A stretch of 64,000 nucleotides of DNA from Duganella levis (GTDB taxonomy: Bacteria > Pseudomonadota > Gammaproteobacteria > Burkholderiales > Burkholderiaceae_D): NCBI RefSeq assembly GCF_009857605.1, contig NZ_WWCT01000013.1, forward strand, positions 62,001 through 126,000, written 5' to 3'. A program made the translations under genes and the position numbers. Every line of letters begins with the position of its first letter. Position 1 is the first letter of the stretch. Below the pieces are notes generated by a model. That model was not told the origin of the DNA. It saw only the letters and a program-made list of their open reading frames with translations, and did not search any database. This document shows positions 63,993-64,000 of this stretch, piece after piece.

Positions 63993-64000
63993 TCGGTGGC

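Overview
The window is GC-rich, densely packed DNA from a betaproteobacterium. Gene content and order point to the Oxalobacteraceae (Massilia/Duganella/Janthinobacterium type). The evidence is a phoH-ybeY-corC-lnt-glyQ-glyS-gmhB cluster, a yqgE-ruvX-pyrR-pyrB-pyrC' pyrimidine cluster with a non-catalytic dihydroorotase, a pilGHIJ-chpA type IV pilus chemosensory cluster and a PEP-CTERM protein. The genus assignment is inference. I see no tRNA, rRNA, CRISPR array, insertion sequence or prophage, and no gene-free stretch longer than about 260 bases.

Left part (1-17.9 kb), mostly accessory. A VgrG spike gene runs off the left edge, followed by a MASE1-GGDEF diguanylate cyclase. A PAS-AraC regulator is divergent from a four-gene hydroxyproline operon: 4-hydroxyproline 2-epimerase, then the beta, gamma and alpha subunits of a heteromeric D-hydroxyproline dehydrogenase. 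Next, on the minus strand, come an MHS-family transporter, a hexuronate-type MFS transporter, a periplasmic aldose 1-epimerase and a LacI regulator; three inverted-repeat structures lie in the two gaps around the transporters. A thioredoxin/ChaN-lipoprotein pair, a small PEP-CTERM protein, an orphan histidine kinase, an HDOD signalling pair and two small uncharacterised proteins follow.

Central part (18-45.5 kb), mostly housekeeping. phoH-ybeY is separated from corC-lnt-glyQS-gmhB-plsC-ygjP by a DUF4132 gene on the opposite strand. After an AsnC regulator and an M28 aminopeptidase there is an envelope-polysaccharide block on the minus strand (rmlB-rmlA, a WecA-like initiating transferase, phosphomannomutase/phosphoglucomutase, waaC, waaA). 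apaH stands alone on the plus strand. The pyrimidine cluster yqgE-ruvX-pyrR-pyrB-pyrC'-plsC follows, divergent from the photolyase gene phrB.

Right part (45.5-64 kb). The Pil-Chp chemosensory operon (pilG, pilH, pilI, pilJ and a 1871-residue ChpA) probably controls twitching motility; a rubredoxin gene sits just upstream. Divergent from these are a divergent thiD-like kinase and hemL. An 86-bp near-perfect hairpin separates hemL from a convergent ABC transporter pair (permease, ATPase) that has no binding protein here. corA, mtgA, aroE and a tonB-like gene end the window.

The observations I rate highest are the 86-bp hairpin (possible REP/REPIN-type element), a 17-bp stem-loop that covers the ribosome binding site of the MHS transporter, the altered ThiD homologue with an in-frame hexamer repeat, and the cluster of inverted repeats upstream of the hexuronate transporter. 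I did not find a convincing wholly new system; these are leads, not demonstrations.
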